Counted from the stretch's first letter, positions 35,218-44,980 are shown. The stretch: 64,000 nt of DNA from an uncultured Clostridia bacterium (GCA_930990065.1 CAKNOA010000006.1:1-64000); one strand, 5' to 3'. Notes: generated by a model not told the origin, from the letters alone. Program-made: numbers and translations.

Positions 35218-37473
35218 TCAAATTTCGTGGATTTCAAATTGTTTGGCGTCAAAATCGCCGAACGGATGGGGATAGATGTACAGCCCGGCGTGCATCAGCG
35301 CCGCCCCGCTCATCACGGTATCCATGGGGATATTCAGCCGTTTATCCATCGCTTCATTGCCCGTATGCACCGGGTTGAGTTCCCCGGAGGTGATGCGGTA
35401 CTTGGCGTCTGCTTTCAGCCCGCGCAGCCGGATGCACAAAGGCGCATCGGCCGGTTTGGCTTTGAGCTGTACCAAATCGAGCAGCGACTGGGAACCGTCT
35501 TCGCTGACAAACTGCCAGGCTGCAATGTGCCCTTCGTACGGGCTCAGCAGCCGGTAGTACCGGCCGGAAGCGATCAGGTCATACTGCCGCTGGTAGATTT
35601 TGATCTGCTTTTTCATGACCTCCAGCTCTTCGTCGCTGACGCGGCTAAGATCCAGTTCGTACCCAAAGTTCCCGGACGTAGCCACAACCCCGCGCGTATT
35701 CAGCGGCGTGGTGCGGCCGGTACCCCAGTTGGGGACATCCGACACATGGGAACCCATGGTGCATACCGGATACCCAAACGATGTACCGTACTGGATAAAC
35801 ACCCGTTCAATGGCATCGGTATCGTCACTGCACCAAATCTGGGGCGTGTAATACAGCATACCGGCGTCAAACCGTCCGCCGCCGCCGGAGCAGCCTTCGA
35901 ACAGCACATGGGGGAAGGCGCTGGTAATGCGTTCCAACAGGTCGTAGACCCCCAGCATAAAGCGATGATACACTTCGCCCTGCCGGTCGCTGGGCAGTAG
36001 TTCGCTCCACACATTGGCCAGATGGCGGTTCATGTCCCATTTGACGTATTCAATATTGGCGCTGGACAGAATGTCTTTCATGCGGTCAAACAGATAATCC
36101 CGTACATCCTGCCGGGACATATCCAGCACAAACTGGTGACGGCTGCGCACACCAGGGCGGTTCTTTTCGCACAGGCGCCATTCCGGATGAGCCCGGTACA
36201 GGTCGCTGTCTTCGCTGACCATTTCGGGTTCGAACCAGATACCGAATTTCATGCCCAATCCATTGATGCGGTCCACCAATTTTTTCAGCCCGCCATGGAT
36301 TTTGTTTTCATTGACAAACCAGTCGCCCAGCCCGGAAAAATCGCTGTCGCGCTTACCAAACCAGCCGTCGTCCATAACCAGCATTTCGATGCCAATCTTC
36401 GACGCATTCTTGGCGATCTGGTACAGTTTTTCTTCGTCAAAATCGAAGTAGGTGCCTTCCCAGTTGTTGATCAGCACCGGGCGGTGCTTGAGCTTATATT
36501 CGCCACGGCACACATTGTAGCGAATCATGGCGTGCTGCCGCAGGGACAGTTCACCCAGCCCTTTTTCGCTAAATACCATAGCCGCCACCGGGGTGGTAAA
36601 GCTGTCGCCGTCTTCCAGTACCCACCGGAACGCCTGGGGATGAATTCCCATGGTCAGACGGGTCTGGTTGATCTGGTCATATTCGCATTCCATCAGGAAG
36701 TTGCCGCTGTACATCAGGCTTACGCCCACGCATTCGCCGCTTTCTTCCGTGGCATCGTGGCTGCACAGAATCACAAACGGGTTTTCGTGGTGGCTGGAAG
36801 CCCCGCGCACACTGTCCACCACAATTTTGCCATGACGGACCGGCGTGCGTTCAAACGCCCGTTCAAACACGTGACGGCCATAGAAGCTGATCAGATCGTA
36901 ATCGCCCCACCGGCAATCCAGACACATGGACAGCGCCCGTTCCAGCTCCACCCGGGCACCGCTGGCGTTATGGATCACCGCATAGCGGGTAATCGCATCC
37001 CGGTTTTCAAACACCGTATAATACAGCGTAACCTGCACGTGCGTGACCGGGTCTTCCAGCAAAATCGACAAGGTTTCGGCTTCGCCGCCGTTATCGTACA
37101 CATAGGGAAGGCCTTCAGGTTTTGCGGCGCCGGGCAGAATCTCATGCGATACATACCGCAAATCGCTTTCCCGGCTGCCATCCTGATTCACAACGATCAA
37201 ACAGGCACTGCGGTAATCCCCGCTGCCGAACACCGAATATTCCTGCGGAAGAATATCGGTGGAAAAAGTCCGGTCCGTTCCTGTATCATAAGGTTGCCCG
37301 GAAAAGCTATATTCTACCGGCGTGACATACGCCGACAGATCTTCGTCATCGGCTACTTTGGCCCCATAGTACAGGTGCAGCAGATACCCAAACGGGCCCA
37401 CTTTCATCTGGTACGTGGCGTGCTGAGTCTGCAGCGTAAAGAGCTTTTTTTCTTCATTGATTAAAATAGCCAT
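35218..37473 (-). CDS. Alpha-galactosidase, GH36 family (751 aa)
   Basis: A full-length GH36 alpha-galactosidase that removes terminal alpha-1,6-galactose from raffinose, melibiose and related sugars. The N-terminal super-sandwich (about 1-340) is followed by the TIM barrel. The nucleophile is D480 in YVKWDMNRH and the acid/base is D550 (or D551) in WCSDDTDA. LVMDDGWF, with substrate-contact aspartates, is at about 365. There is no signal peptide, so it works on imported sugars. The ATG follows AGGAGG by 8 nt. It lies 139 nt downstream of a GH42 gene on the same strand, probably co-transcribed: together they remove alpha- and beta-galactose. Confidence 0.95.
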   Translation of the reverse strand: MAILINEEKKLFTLQTQHATYQMKVGPFGYLLHLYYGAKVADDEDLSAYVTPVEYSFSGQPYDTGTDRTFSTDILPQEYSVFGSGDYRSACLIVVNQDGSRESDLRYVSHEILPGAAKPEGLPYVYDNGGEAETLSILLEDPVTHVQVTLYYTVFENRDAITRYAVIHNASGARVELERALSMCLDCRWGDYDLISFYGRHVFERAFERTPVRHGKIVVDSVRGASSHHENPFVILCSHDATEESGECVGVSLMYSGNFLMECEYDQINQTRLTMGIHPQAFRWVLEDGDSFTTPVAAMVFSEKGLGELSLRQHAMIRYNVCRGEYKLKHRPVLINNWEGTYFDFDEEKLYQIAKNASKIGIEMLVMDDGWFGKRDSDFSGLGDWFVNENKIHGGLKKLVDRINGLGMKFGIWFEPEMVSEDSDLYRAHPEWRLCEKNRPGVRSRHQFVLDMSRQDVRDYLFDRMKDILSSANIEYVKWDMNRHLANVWSELLPSDRQGEVYHRFMLGVYDLLERITSAFPHVLFEGCSGGGGRFDAGMLYYTPQIWCSDDTDAIERVFIQYGTSFGYPVCTMGSHVSDVPNWGTGRTTPLNTRGVVATSGNFGYELDLSRVSDEELEVMKKQIKIYQRQYDLIASGRYYRLLSPYEGHIAAWQFVSEDGSQSLLDLVQLKAKPADAPLCIRLRGLKADAKYRITSGELNPVHTGNEAMDKRLNIPMDTVMSGAALMHAGLYIYPHPFGDFDAKQFEIHEI

Positions 37474-37512
37474 GCGCCATTCCTCCTGTGTCCGTCTTTT
37501 AATTTCCCGACT

Positions 37513-37551
37513 GGGCCGCCGGTTCTCCCAAACCGGACCGGCCCTTTTTTT
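37513..37551 (+). terminator. Plus-oriented terminator between two minus-strand genes
   Basis: GGGCCG-CCGGTT (37513-37524) pairs with AACCGG-AC-CGGCCC (37531-37544), leaving a 2-nt bulge, and is followed by TTTTTTT on the plus strand only. No plus-strand gene ends here. Read leftward it is a strong hairpin in the GH42-GH36 spacer without a T-run. Confidence 0.6.
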
Positions 37552-37612
37552 ATTCTACCATAAAAGTATACCGAACACTATAGAAAATTCGTGCATAAGA
37601 TGGATATTTTGG

Positions 37613-39679
37613 TCACTCTTCCCATGCTGCCAACCCACTGCCGGCCGTTTGCAGGACACTGATTCCGTAAGCCGGCAATTGCACTTTGTCCACCGGTTCG
37701 CCCGTCACCGCGTCGGTCATGCCTGCGGGCAGCTGTACCACCTGTTCGCTATCGCCATAATTTTGCAGGAAAACAAAATCATGTTCATCCCCCTGGCGGC
37801 GGGTGGCAATGACACCGGCGGGCAGTTCTGCCTGCAGAGCCCGGGGCAGAGCCAACTCCAGCCGCAGCTTTTCATAAAAGTCGCGCAGAAAATCCAGCCC
37901 CGTGCGGGCCGCCACATAATACGCCTGGCCTTTCCCATAGGGATGCACCGTCAAAGCGGGCGTGCCCTGATAAAAGTCGCTGCCATAGGCAGCCAGCACC
38001 TGCGCGCCCTGGGCATGCACCAGCGCGCACAACTCGCGTACTTCATACGCTTTTTGCGGCAAACCGGAACCGGTTTCGGGCACCAGGGTATTGGTTTCGC
38101 CCTCATACAGGGCATCGGTTTCTTCGTTCCAGATACCGAATACTTCCATCATACCCTGGCCCGGCATACCGCCCAGGCAGCAAAGATCGGTATCATCTAC
38201 AATACCGCTCCAGTAGGTGCCTACCAGCGTGCCGCCGTTTTCGACAAACTGCCGCAAGGCTTCGGCATAGCCCTTGCGGTACAGGTAATTCATGGGAGCT
38301 ACCACCAGTTTGTACCGGTCCAGGCTCTTCGTCATATCGATCAGGTCCGTAGCAATGCCTTTTTCCCACAGGGCCCGGTGATGGGCCAGTACCGTTTCCA
38401 GGTAATGCAGCCCGCTGTTGCGGGGGCCTTTGGCATCTTCTACCGCCCAGCGGTTTTCCCAATCGTAAATCAACGCAACTCTCGGCTGAATCCGGGTGGG
38501 GTAGATCTTTGCATCCAGCTGCTGGAGCCACTCACCTGTTTTTTCTACATCGTGGAACACCCGGGTGTTGCCTTCTCCGTTGTGGTCTACCACCGCACCG
38601 TGGAGTTTTTCAAACGAACCGCGGCTTTTCCGCCACTGGAAATACTGCACCGATTGGGCCCCGTGAGCTACGGCCTGCAGGGAAGAGAGTTCATGCATGC
38701 CGGGGCGCTTTAATTTACTGACATCCTGCCAGTTGGTCATGCTGGGAGTACTTTCCATCAGCAGCCACGGTGCCCGCTTAATGGACCGCATCAGGTCATG
38801 GCTGGCCGCCGCCTGGGCCGCAATGGCCACATTATCGCCCTGGTGCCAGCAGGGGTAGTTATCCCACGAAACAACGTCCAAATCGTCCCCAAAGCGGAAA
38901 TAGTCGAGGCCGTCAAAAAAGCCCATCAAATTGGCCGTCACCGGCAAAGTGGGGTTGACCTGTTTGACAGCACGGATCTCTTCCCTCATGAAGTCAACGG
39001 TCTGATCGGTGGTAAACCGTTTCCAATCGAGATTCAGCCCATGCAGGGTGGAATCACCGTTTGCAAGAGGCGGCTCCACCTGATCCCAGGAGGTATACGT
39101 GTGGCTCCAAAAATCGGCCCACCAAGCATGGTTCAGGTTTTCCAAGGTGCCATATTTTTGTTTGACCCACTCGATAAACGCCTTCCGGCACAGAGGGCAG
39201 TAACAGGCCCCGCTGTATTCGTTGCTGATATGCCACAGAATCACCGCCGGATTGCCGGCAAAGTGCTGGGCCAGCCGCGTATTGATCTGTTTCACTTTGT
39301 CCCGGTAAATGGGGGAGGTAAGGCAGTGGTTGTGCCGGTCGCCATAGGCATTTCGCACACCGTTGTTTGCTACCCGCAGCACTTCCGGGTATTTTTGCGC
39401 CATCCACCGGGGCCGCGCTCCACTGGGTGTCGCCAAAATCGTATAGATACCGTTTTCATACAACCGTTTGATGATCGTTTCCAACCAGGAAAAATCATAC
39501 ACACCTTCTTCCGGTTCCAAATGGCTCCAGGCAAAAATACCCAGCGACACACAATTGACATGTGCCTTCTTCATCAGCTCGATATCTTTGGCGAGCACGT
39601 CCGGGTAGGAAAGCCACTGTTCCGGGTTATAATCGCCGCCATGCAATAAATGTGGAAAACGGGGAGTAACTGCTTTCAT
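37613..39679 (-). CDS. Beta-galactosidase, GH42 family (688 aa)
   Basis: A second GH42 beta-galactosidase of the classical bifidobacterial/Bacillus-type architecture. The acid/base is E154 in WHISNEYSG and the nucleophile E309 in LLMESTPS. The cysteine set around CYCPLCR is the zinc-binding cluster of the family. Cytoplasmic, no signal. The ATG at 39679 follows AAAGGAG; the frame open to 39790 is not used. It is probably the first gene of an operon with the GH36 alpha-galactosidase. It is clearly different from the GH42 at the left edge, which lacks the zinc cysteines, so the two likely split different galactosides. Confidence 0.95.
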   Translation of the reverse strand: MKAVTPRFPHLLHGGDYNPEQWLSYPDVLAKDIELMKKAHVNCVSLGIFAWSHLEPEEGVYDFSWLETIIKRLYENGIYTILATPSGARPRWMAQKYPEVLRVANNGVRNAYGDRHNHCLTSPIYRDKVKQINTRLAQHFAGNPAVILWHISNEYSGACYCPLCRKAFIEWVKQKYGTLENLNHAWWADFWSHTYTSWDQVEPPLANGDSTLHGLNLDWKRFTTDQTVDFMREEIRAVKQVNPTLPVTANLMGFFDGLDYFRFGDDLDVVSWDNYPCWHQGDNVAIAAQAAASHDLMRSIKRAPWLLMESTPSMTNWQDVSKLKRPGMHELSSLQAVAHGAQSVQYFQWRKSRGSFEKLHGAVVDHNGEGNTRVFHDVEKTGEWLQQLDAKIYPTRIQPRVALIYDWENRWAVEDAKGPRNSGLHYLETVLAHHRALWEKGIATDLIDMTKSLDRYKLVVAPMNYLYRKGYAEALRQFVENGGTLVGTYWSGIVDDTDLCCLGGMPGQGMMEVFGIWNEETDALYEGETNTLVPETGSGLPQKAYEVRELCALVHAQGAQVLAAYGSDFYQGTPALTVHPYGKGQAYYVAARTGLDFLRDFYEKLRLELALPRALQAELPAGVIATRRQGDEHDFVFLQNYGDSEQVVQLPAGMTDAVTGEPVDKVQLPAYGISVLQTAGSGLAAWEE

Positions 39680-39722
39680 AAAAAAGCTCCTTTCATCGAC
39701 AACTAGAGGAATGTTCCTGTTT

Positions 39723-39777
39723 ATCATACTGGATTCTGTCCGATTCGAAAAGGGGGAAATTTCTTTTTCTTTCCCCC
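39723..39777 (-). promoter_or_regulatory. GH42-GH36 promoter with adjacent inverted repeat
   Basis: On the minus strand TTTTCG (39751-39746), 17 bp, and TATGAT (39728-39723) give a weak promoter. Directly upstream, GGGGGAAA (39777-39770) and TTTCCCCC (39759-39752) form an 8-bp inverted repeat with a 10-nt A-rich centre. Its position against a poor -35 suits an activator site. Confidence 0.5.
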
Positions 39778-39816
39778 AAATATTCGACATAGGCGGGCAA
39801 TAAAATTGACGTATAC

Positions 39817-39853
39817 AAAAAACGGCAACCGATTGGATCGGTTGCCGTTTTTT
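39817..39853 (-). terminator. Terminator after the Gld-like ABC operon
   Basis: A long perfect stem, AACGGCAACCGAT / ATCGGTTGCCGTT, with A and T runs outside. It lies just after the stop codon of the DUF4340 gene and separates it from the GH42 promoter. Confidence 0.95.
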
Positions 39854-39854
39854 C

Positions 39855-41420
39855 TTAACTTTCGTAGGCGTCTTCTTCCATTTCCTTTGTAGCCTGCTGA
39901 ATACTATTGATCGAAGTGGATGTCACCAGACCGGCTGCCTGCCCGTTGACAACGGCCAGATACCGGCGGTCATTCAGTTTGTAGTACTGAATCACATCGG
40001 TGTCATATACCTGATCATAATATTCATACGTGACGGTGATATCCGGGTCTTTCCCTTTTACATCATCAAGGCTGAATCCGGTTTCACCCAACAGCTGCTC
40101 GCCCACCAGCAGCTGATAATACTGCTGGAATGTCTTATACGTGAGGTCCTGCCCATCGGTTCCCTTGACGGTATAATCATATACCGTGCTTTCTTCCGTG
40201 GTGCTTTCCTCATTTTCCGTGCGGCTCATGCTGAACACATGCTCGCCGTCGTCCTGATCCACCGTAATCGTTTCGATATCGGTGATGGTCACCAACAAGA
40301 CAAATTTTTCGCGCAGAGACAGCACTGTGGCATCGGCCCAATCACTGATGCTGGACGAAGCAATGGTATAGACCACATGGCCGCCCTTTACCATCAAGTA
40401 CCGGTTGCCATCTTCATCTTTGCCGCCGGCATACAGGGTGTACGTTTCCCCATTGACCGTATAGGTAACGGTGGCTTTGGGATTTTTCAGGCCATATTTT
40501 TCCAGCTCTTCCTCGGTGGGGGACAGTTTCACTACCGTATTGGCTGTCACCGTGCATAAAGCTTCCTGCAGCGATTTAATTTCAGAATCGTTGCCGCTGC
40601 ACGAATACGGAGACGTAATGCTGTAGGCCGACACATTGGTGGGACGGACCTGATCCTGAATAGTCAGCACACTATTGCCCAAATTTTCATTGGTAATCGA
40701 AATACTGCCAAAATCCGGATCGGTAGTCGATGTATCAATCGAAACAATTTTGGTGGTGCAGAAATCCGTCAGACCTTTACGCAGATATTCACTGCTGGAG
40801 CCTACGTAGATTTTTCCATCGACCAACAGGTAATACCCCGTCGAAGCCGCCACGTTGCCGATAGCATAGGAGAATTCCGTTCCGTCCGTGAACGTAGAGG
40901 TGACTTGTACCACCGGGTCCTGGAGTCCAAACTCATCCAAATTATAATCGGCGGCATCACCTATGAGCTTTTCCGCCGTGAGGGTATACCCATACTTGGC
41001 GGCCGAGTTTACGGCCGTATCCAGCACCGGATACACGTCCGGGTCCAGCCCGTCCACCGAAAAGAATGCGCTGTCCAAGTCATCCGTATCAGCACTGCTT
41101 TCATCGGTACTGCTTTCCGAAGATGACTCTTTGCTGTCCTCACGAGGACGCAGGGTAAACGACGTATTTTGGTTAACCACATCAATGTGGTCCACTTCGG
41201 ACGCCTTTTTGCTCAGCAGGGAGATGGAATTATCTTCCTCTTCTTCGCTGCTTTCGTCTTCACTTTGCGTCTGGCTGCTGTCTGTTGCAGCAGGTTCTGT
41301 ATCCGTCGGCGGCATAAGCAGAAGCACCGCAGTCGAAACCCCCAGTACAATCAGAACAAGCAGGGTAATGAGAACGCTTTTTTTCGCGTTAGTCATTGGC
41401 TTTTTTTCTTTCTTGCTCAT
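39855..41420 (-). CDS. DUF4340 domain protein of the Gld-like ABC system
   Basis: A 521-residue membrane-anchored protein: a cytoplasmic start (MSKKEKKPMTNAKK), a membrane segment at about 10-35, a Ser/Thr/Glu-rich stretch to about 130, and DUF4340 repeats outside the cell. DUF4340 genes usually follow a GldG-like gene and an ABC-2 transporter, as here. No biochemical function is established. The ATG at 41420 is preceded by GAGGAGG; a frame open to 41456 has none. It starts 4 nt after the GldG-like gene and is the last gene of the operon. Confidence 0.8.
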   Translation of the reverse strand: MSKKEKKPMTNAKKSVLITLLVLIVLGVSTAVLLLMPPTDTEPAATDSSQTQSEDESSEEEEDNSISLLSKKASEVDHIDVVNQNTSFTLRPREDSKESSSESSTDESSADTDDLDSAFFSVDGLDPDVYPVLDTAVNSAAKYGYTLTAEKLIGDAADYNLDEFGLQDPVVQVTSTFTDGTEFSYAIGNVAASTGYYLLVDGKIYVGSSSEYLRKGLTDFCTTKIVSIDTSTTDPDFGSISITNENLGNSVLTIQDQVRPTNVSAYSITSPYSCSGNDSEIKSLQEALCTVTANTVVKLSPTEEELEKYGLKNPKATVTYTVNGETYTLYAGGKDEDGNRYLMVKGGHVVYTIASSSISDWADATVLSLREKFVLLVTITDIETITVDQDDGEHVFSMSRTENEESTTEESTVYDYTVKGTDGQDLTYKTFQQYYQLLVGEQLLGETGFSLDDVKGKDPDITVTYEYYDQVYDTDVIQYYKLNDRRYLAVVNGQAAGLVTSTSINSIQQATKEMEEDAYES

Positions 41421-41424
41421 GCGC

Positions 41425-43122
41425 TTACAGGTGCCTCCTCTTGAGCCATACCACAATCCCCACGATCAACAGCACAGCAGGAATTCCGATGGTAAAGACC
41501 CAGAATCCCAGGAAGTTGCACATGGCCAGGGTCGCGGTAATATCCGAAACATTGGTCTGTACGCGGGCGCTGGTAACTTTATTGCTGCTGGCCGAATAAT
41601 CCGTCAAATACAGGAACATGTCGTTCATGTAATCGTGGTTGTCAAACGTAGAGGATTCCAGGAAGCTCTGCACCATCATCGTGGTGCTGCCGGCTACCAC
41701 GACCGACCGCAACAACGTGTTGCCATCGGAATCCTGCAGCCATTTCTGACCCATCGCCATGGTGTAATACTGCTGGGTGCCGCCGGTTTCGGTGGTGTTG
41801 CCCTCGTCATCTACCGTCACTTTCTGGGCACTGTCATACGTACCCATCAGCGGATACGTCACCACGCTGTTGGACGATTTAAACACAATGTTTACATTGC
41901 AGCTGGCGGGTGTCAGCAGCAAATTATAGCTTTCGTTGTTGCCAAAGGTGATCTGATCTTCTGCATCCTGGTCGCCCTGCAGGTAATTCGACAATACATA
42001 GGTGTTCGAGGAACTGATCATATGGCTTTCATCGGTTTCTTCCAACATGGAACCATAGTCCACCGACAGGCCCCATTCTTCACAGAACGTATTCAAGTTG
42101 GGCAGTTCCGTCTGGGTGGGATGGCAGGAAATGAAGATGGCACGGGACAGTTCCACATCTTCATCAGCCAGATAATCGTCAAACTTCTGCAGTTCATCCT
42201 GGGTGTAGTCCGTGTTAGGCGCCGCCAGAATCAGCAACTGTGCTTCATCGGGAATGTCTTCCGTCATGGAATTAAATTCCTTGATTTCAAAGTTGTTTTC
42301 TTCCAGCAGGTCATACAGGGCCGTAATGTTGCCGCTTTCCGACGACATCATTTCCTGGTGCCCCGTTTCAATGGCGGCAATCGGCACCCGTTCCAAGGTA
42401 ACCTGGTTAATGGCATTCGTCAAAGCGGAGTCCACCATGCTGTACGAAGTTGTTTCGTACGTGCTGGAATCCTGCTCCACGGAAAACAGATCGGTCACTG
42501 TCAACGTGCGGTGACGGCGGGCCGATTCAACCAGTACCGAGCCGGTATCCAGGTTTTCGGAGCTATATTTGCTGATGAAACCGGGGTTGGAATCGGGATC
42601 AATGTACTGTACGGAAATATGGCTGTTTTCCGCCGCAAATTTTTCGGCCAGATAGCCTACCTGGCTGTACTTGAGACCATACGAAGAATAGGGGACATCG
42701 CCCATAATATCGTCTTCCGAACCAATAATGTAAATGGTCACATCTTCTTTGACACCGTCGGCCACTTTTTTCGCGTCTTCCGACAGGGTGTTCACCTGAT
42801 CGCTCGTAAGGTCAAAGCTCAGGGCGGGGAACCGTTCTACCAACAGCCCGAACATCACGTTAAACAGAATCACAACCGCCACAAAGATGCACGAAAAGAC
42901 CGTGGCCATTCCACTGTGCTTAAATTTCGAGCTGGTCAGTTTCTTGCGCAGTTTCCCTTTTTCCGATTTTTGCGCTTTTTTGGCCTTTTCGGCTTTTTTC
43001 TCCGCTTTTTTAGCCGCCGCTTTTTGTGCTTTGCGTTCGGCTCTGTCGGGAGTTTCGTCCTTGGCAACCAGGTCTAATTCTTTTTGGCTGTCCTGGTTTT
43101 TGTCATTTTTATTCATGAACAT
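41425..43122 (-). CDS. GldG-like extracytoplasmic ABC-system protein
   Basis: A 565-residue protein: a strongly basic, Lys/Ala-rich cytoplasmic N-terminus (about 1-62), a membrane helix at about 75-97, an extracytoplasmic GldG/ABC_transp_aux domain, and a second membrane helix at the C-terminus (about 535-562). In gliding Bacteroidetes, GldA-F-G form an ABC complex; in Clostridia the same gene set is common but its cargo is unknown. Start could be 43122 (4 nt after GGGAGG) or the next in-frame ATG at 43116 (10 nt). Follows the permease gene by 11 nt. Confidence 0.85.
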   Translation of the reverse strand: MFMNKNDKNQDSQKELDLVAKDETPDRAERKAQKAAAKKAEKKAEKAKKAQKSEKGKLRKKLTSSKFKHSGMATVFSCIFVAVVILFNVMFGLLVERFPALSFDLTSDQVNTLSEDAKKVADGVKEDVTIYIIGSEDDIMGDVPYSSYGLKYSQVGYLAEKFAAENSHISVQYIDPDSNPGFISKYSSENLDTGSVLVESARRHRTLTVTDLFSVEQDSSTYETTSYSMVDSALTNAINQVTLERVPIAAIETGHQEMMSSESGNITALYDLLEENNFEIKEFNSMTEDIPDEAQLLILAAPNTDYTQDELQKFDDYLADEDVELSRAIFISCHPTQTELPNLNTFCEEWGLSVDYGSMLEETDESHMISSSNTYVLSNYLQGDQDAEDQITFGNNESYNLLLTPASCNVNIVFKSSNSVVTYPLMGTYDSAQKVTVDDEGNTTETGGTQQYYTMAMGQKWLQDSDGNTLLRSVVVAGSTTMMVQSFLESSTFDNHDYMNDMFLYLTDYSASSNKVTSARVQTNVSDITATLAMCNFLGFWVFTIGIPAVLLIVGIVVWLKRRHL

Positions 43123-43133
43123 CTATCCTCCCT

Positions 43134-43838
43134 TTAGCGATATCTTCTGCTTTCGATCTTCCGGGTGGTAAAGAATACAAACACCGCCATAACGCTGATG
43201 AAGTATACCACACTCGAAAGGTTGAACTGTCCCTGCGTAAAGGGATCATACCGGCTTTCAAACGAAATCCATTTGACTACTTCGGCAATCCACGTCCCGC
43301 TGACCGACGAGCTGATCTGCCCGATGATGACCAGCAGAATGGAAACCGCAAACGTGCCAATGGCCGCAATGATCTGGCTGACTGTCAAACTGGAAATAAA
43401 TACGCCGATGGCAATCATAGCGCCGCCATACAGCAGTGTACCGACATAGTTGCCCAAAATTTCCGTCCAGTTCGGCGCCCCAAAAAAGCTAATCGCCACC
43501 GAAGGAAGCAACGTACCGGTAATCGCAACAAAAAACACAAAGAACGCCGCCAGGAATTTCCCCATGACAATGCTCAATACACTGACCGGTGCTGTGAGCA
43601 GCGCCTGATCGGTTTTATTTTTCTGGTCATCCGAAATCGTCTTCATGGTCAGAATGGGGATGATCATCATGCAGTACGACAGCATGTAGCTATATACATA
43701 CGGGATATTCGACGAACTGCCGGCCAGCATGACAATGTAATACCAATACCCAAACAATGCCAGCAGCACCGCAATACACACGTACCCAATGGGAGAGGTA
43801 AAATAGGAACGAATTTCGCGTTTCAGTACGGCTTTCAT
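43134..43838 (-). CDS. ABC-2 type transporter permease (GldF-like)
   Basis: A 234-residue permease with six predicted helices and the ABC-2 layout. It begins MKAVLKREIRSYFTSPIGY, the starting motif of the GldF/NosY-like group. Together with the ATPase it probably moves a lipid, glycan or peptide across or within the envelope. It overlaps the ATPase gene by 4 nt and is followed by the GldG-like gene. Confidence 0.9.
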   Translation of the reverse strand: MKAVLKREIRSYFTSPIGYVCIAVLLALFGYWYYIVMLAGSSSNIPYVYSYMLSYCMMIIPILTMKTISDDQKNKTDQALLTAPVSVLSIVMGKFLAAFFVFFVAITGTLLPSVAISFFGAPNWTEILGNYVGTLLYGGAMIAIGVFISSLTVSQIIAAIGTFAVSILLVIIGQISSSVSGTWIAEVVKWISFESRYDPFTQGQFNLSSVVYFISVMAVFVFFTTRKIESRRYR

Positions 43839-44902
43839 TCTTCTTCTCCTCCTTCCTCATTCACGGCATCCATGGCCGCTTTCCGAACGTCTTCGGTATT
43901 TTCGTCTTCTTCGCCGTCTTTATCAGCTTTTCCACCCAGCAACACACGGCGTTCCTGTTCGGTAAAGTGGTTTTCCCCGCTGGTCAGGCGCAGGAAGATT
44001 TCTTCCAGCGTCAAGTCCGTATTGCGCGACGACATCAGCGGCCAGCCCTTGCGGGTGAGCAGGGCAAACAAGTCGCGGCGAATGTCCTGATCCAGATCGG
44101 CTTCAATGTGATACTCATACACACCGGGTTCTTTTTCACCCATAGAAACCACTTCCACCACTTTATCCATGGCACGAATCGCATGCAGCACTTCGTGTTC
44201 CGGACCGGCAATCCGGGCAATAATGCGGTGATCGGTGGAAAGGTCATGTGCCAGCCGGTCGGTTGCCCCATCGGCAACCAGCTTCCCGCTGTTGATAATA
44301 ATCACTCGTTCGCACACGGCCTGTACTTCCGACAGAATGTGGGAGCTGAGGATAATCGTGTGGTTGCGTCCCAGGTTCTTGATCAGGTTCCGAATTTCAA
44401 TGATCTGTTTCGGGTCAAGGCCCACGGTAGGTTCGTCCAAAATCAGTACCGGCGGGTTCCCCAGCAGTGCCTGGGCAATCCCCACACGCTGGCGGTACCC
44501 TTTAGAAAGGTTGCCAATCAGCCGTTTATAGACATTTTGGATTTTCGTCAGGGAGCAGATCTCGCGGATATGCTTTTCCCGAGGGAGTTTGACCTTTTTC
44601 AGGTCGTACATAAAGTTTAAGTATTCCTGCACCGTCATATCCAGATACAGCGGCGGCAATTCCGGCAGATAGCCAATCAACTTTCTGGCTTCGTTGGGTT
44701 CGTCAAGGATATCATGCCCGGAAATCGATACGGTCCCTTCTGTAGCCGATAGATACCCCGTCACAATATTCATGGTTGTGGATTTCCCGGCGCCATTGGG
44801 CCCCAGAAAACCAAGAATCGTCCCATCTTCTACTGTGAAGCTGACATGATCCAAAGCGACATTACTGCCATATCGCTTCGTGAGGTTTTTGACCTCTATC
44901 AT
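43835..44902 (-). CDS. ABC transporter ATP-binding protein (GldA-like)
   Basis: A 355-residue ATPase. Walker A is GPNGAGKST, the signature is LSKGYRQR, and Walker B VLILDEPTVGLD. The C-terminal extension (about 230-355) is acidic and ends in a Glu-rich tail. It energises the permease in the same operon. The gene opens the four-gene unit ATPase-permease-GldG-DUF4340. Confidence 0.9.
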   Translation of the reverse strand: MIEVKNLTKRYGSNVALDHVSFTVEDGTILGFLGPNGAGKSTTMNIVTGYLSATEGTVSISGHDILDEPNEARKLIGYLPELPPLYLDMTVQEYLNFMYDLKKVKLPREKHIREICSLTKIQNVYKRLIGNLSKGYRQRVGIAQALLGNPPVLILDEPTVGLDPKQIIEIRNLIKNLGRNHTIILSSHILSEVQAVCERVIIINSGKLVADGATDRLAHDLSTDHRIIARIAGPEHEVLHAIRAMDKVVEVVSMGEKEPGVYEYHIEADLDQDIRRDLFALLTRKGWPLMSSRNTDLTLEEIFLRLTSGENHFTEQERRVLLGGKADKDGEEDENTEDVRKAAMDAVNEEGGEEE

Positions 44903-44951
44903 GGTTTTTCCCTCCTGTTTTTGGGTATAGTGTTAAAATTCGCACGGTACA

Positions 44952-44980
44952 ATCCTATCACGTTTATACACTTTTTTCAA
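44952..44980 (-). promoter_or_regulatory. Promoter of the Gld-like ABC operon
   Basis: TTGAAA (44980-44975), 17 bp, TAGGAT (44957-44952) on the minus strand, about 50 nt upstream of the ATPase start. Confidence 0.6.

Noticed and set aside
36022..37464. 480-codon plus-strand frame opposite the GH36 gene
   Set aside because: Antisense shadow. GH36 catalytic motifs on the minus strand are unambiguous.
40963..43077. 704-codon plus-strand frame opposite the DUF4340/GldG genes
   Set aside because: Antisense shadow, low-complexity translation, no promoter or ribosome site.
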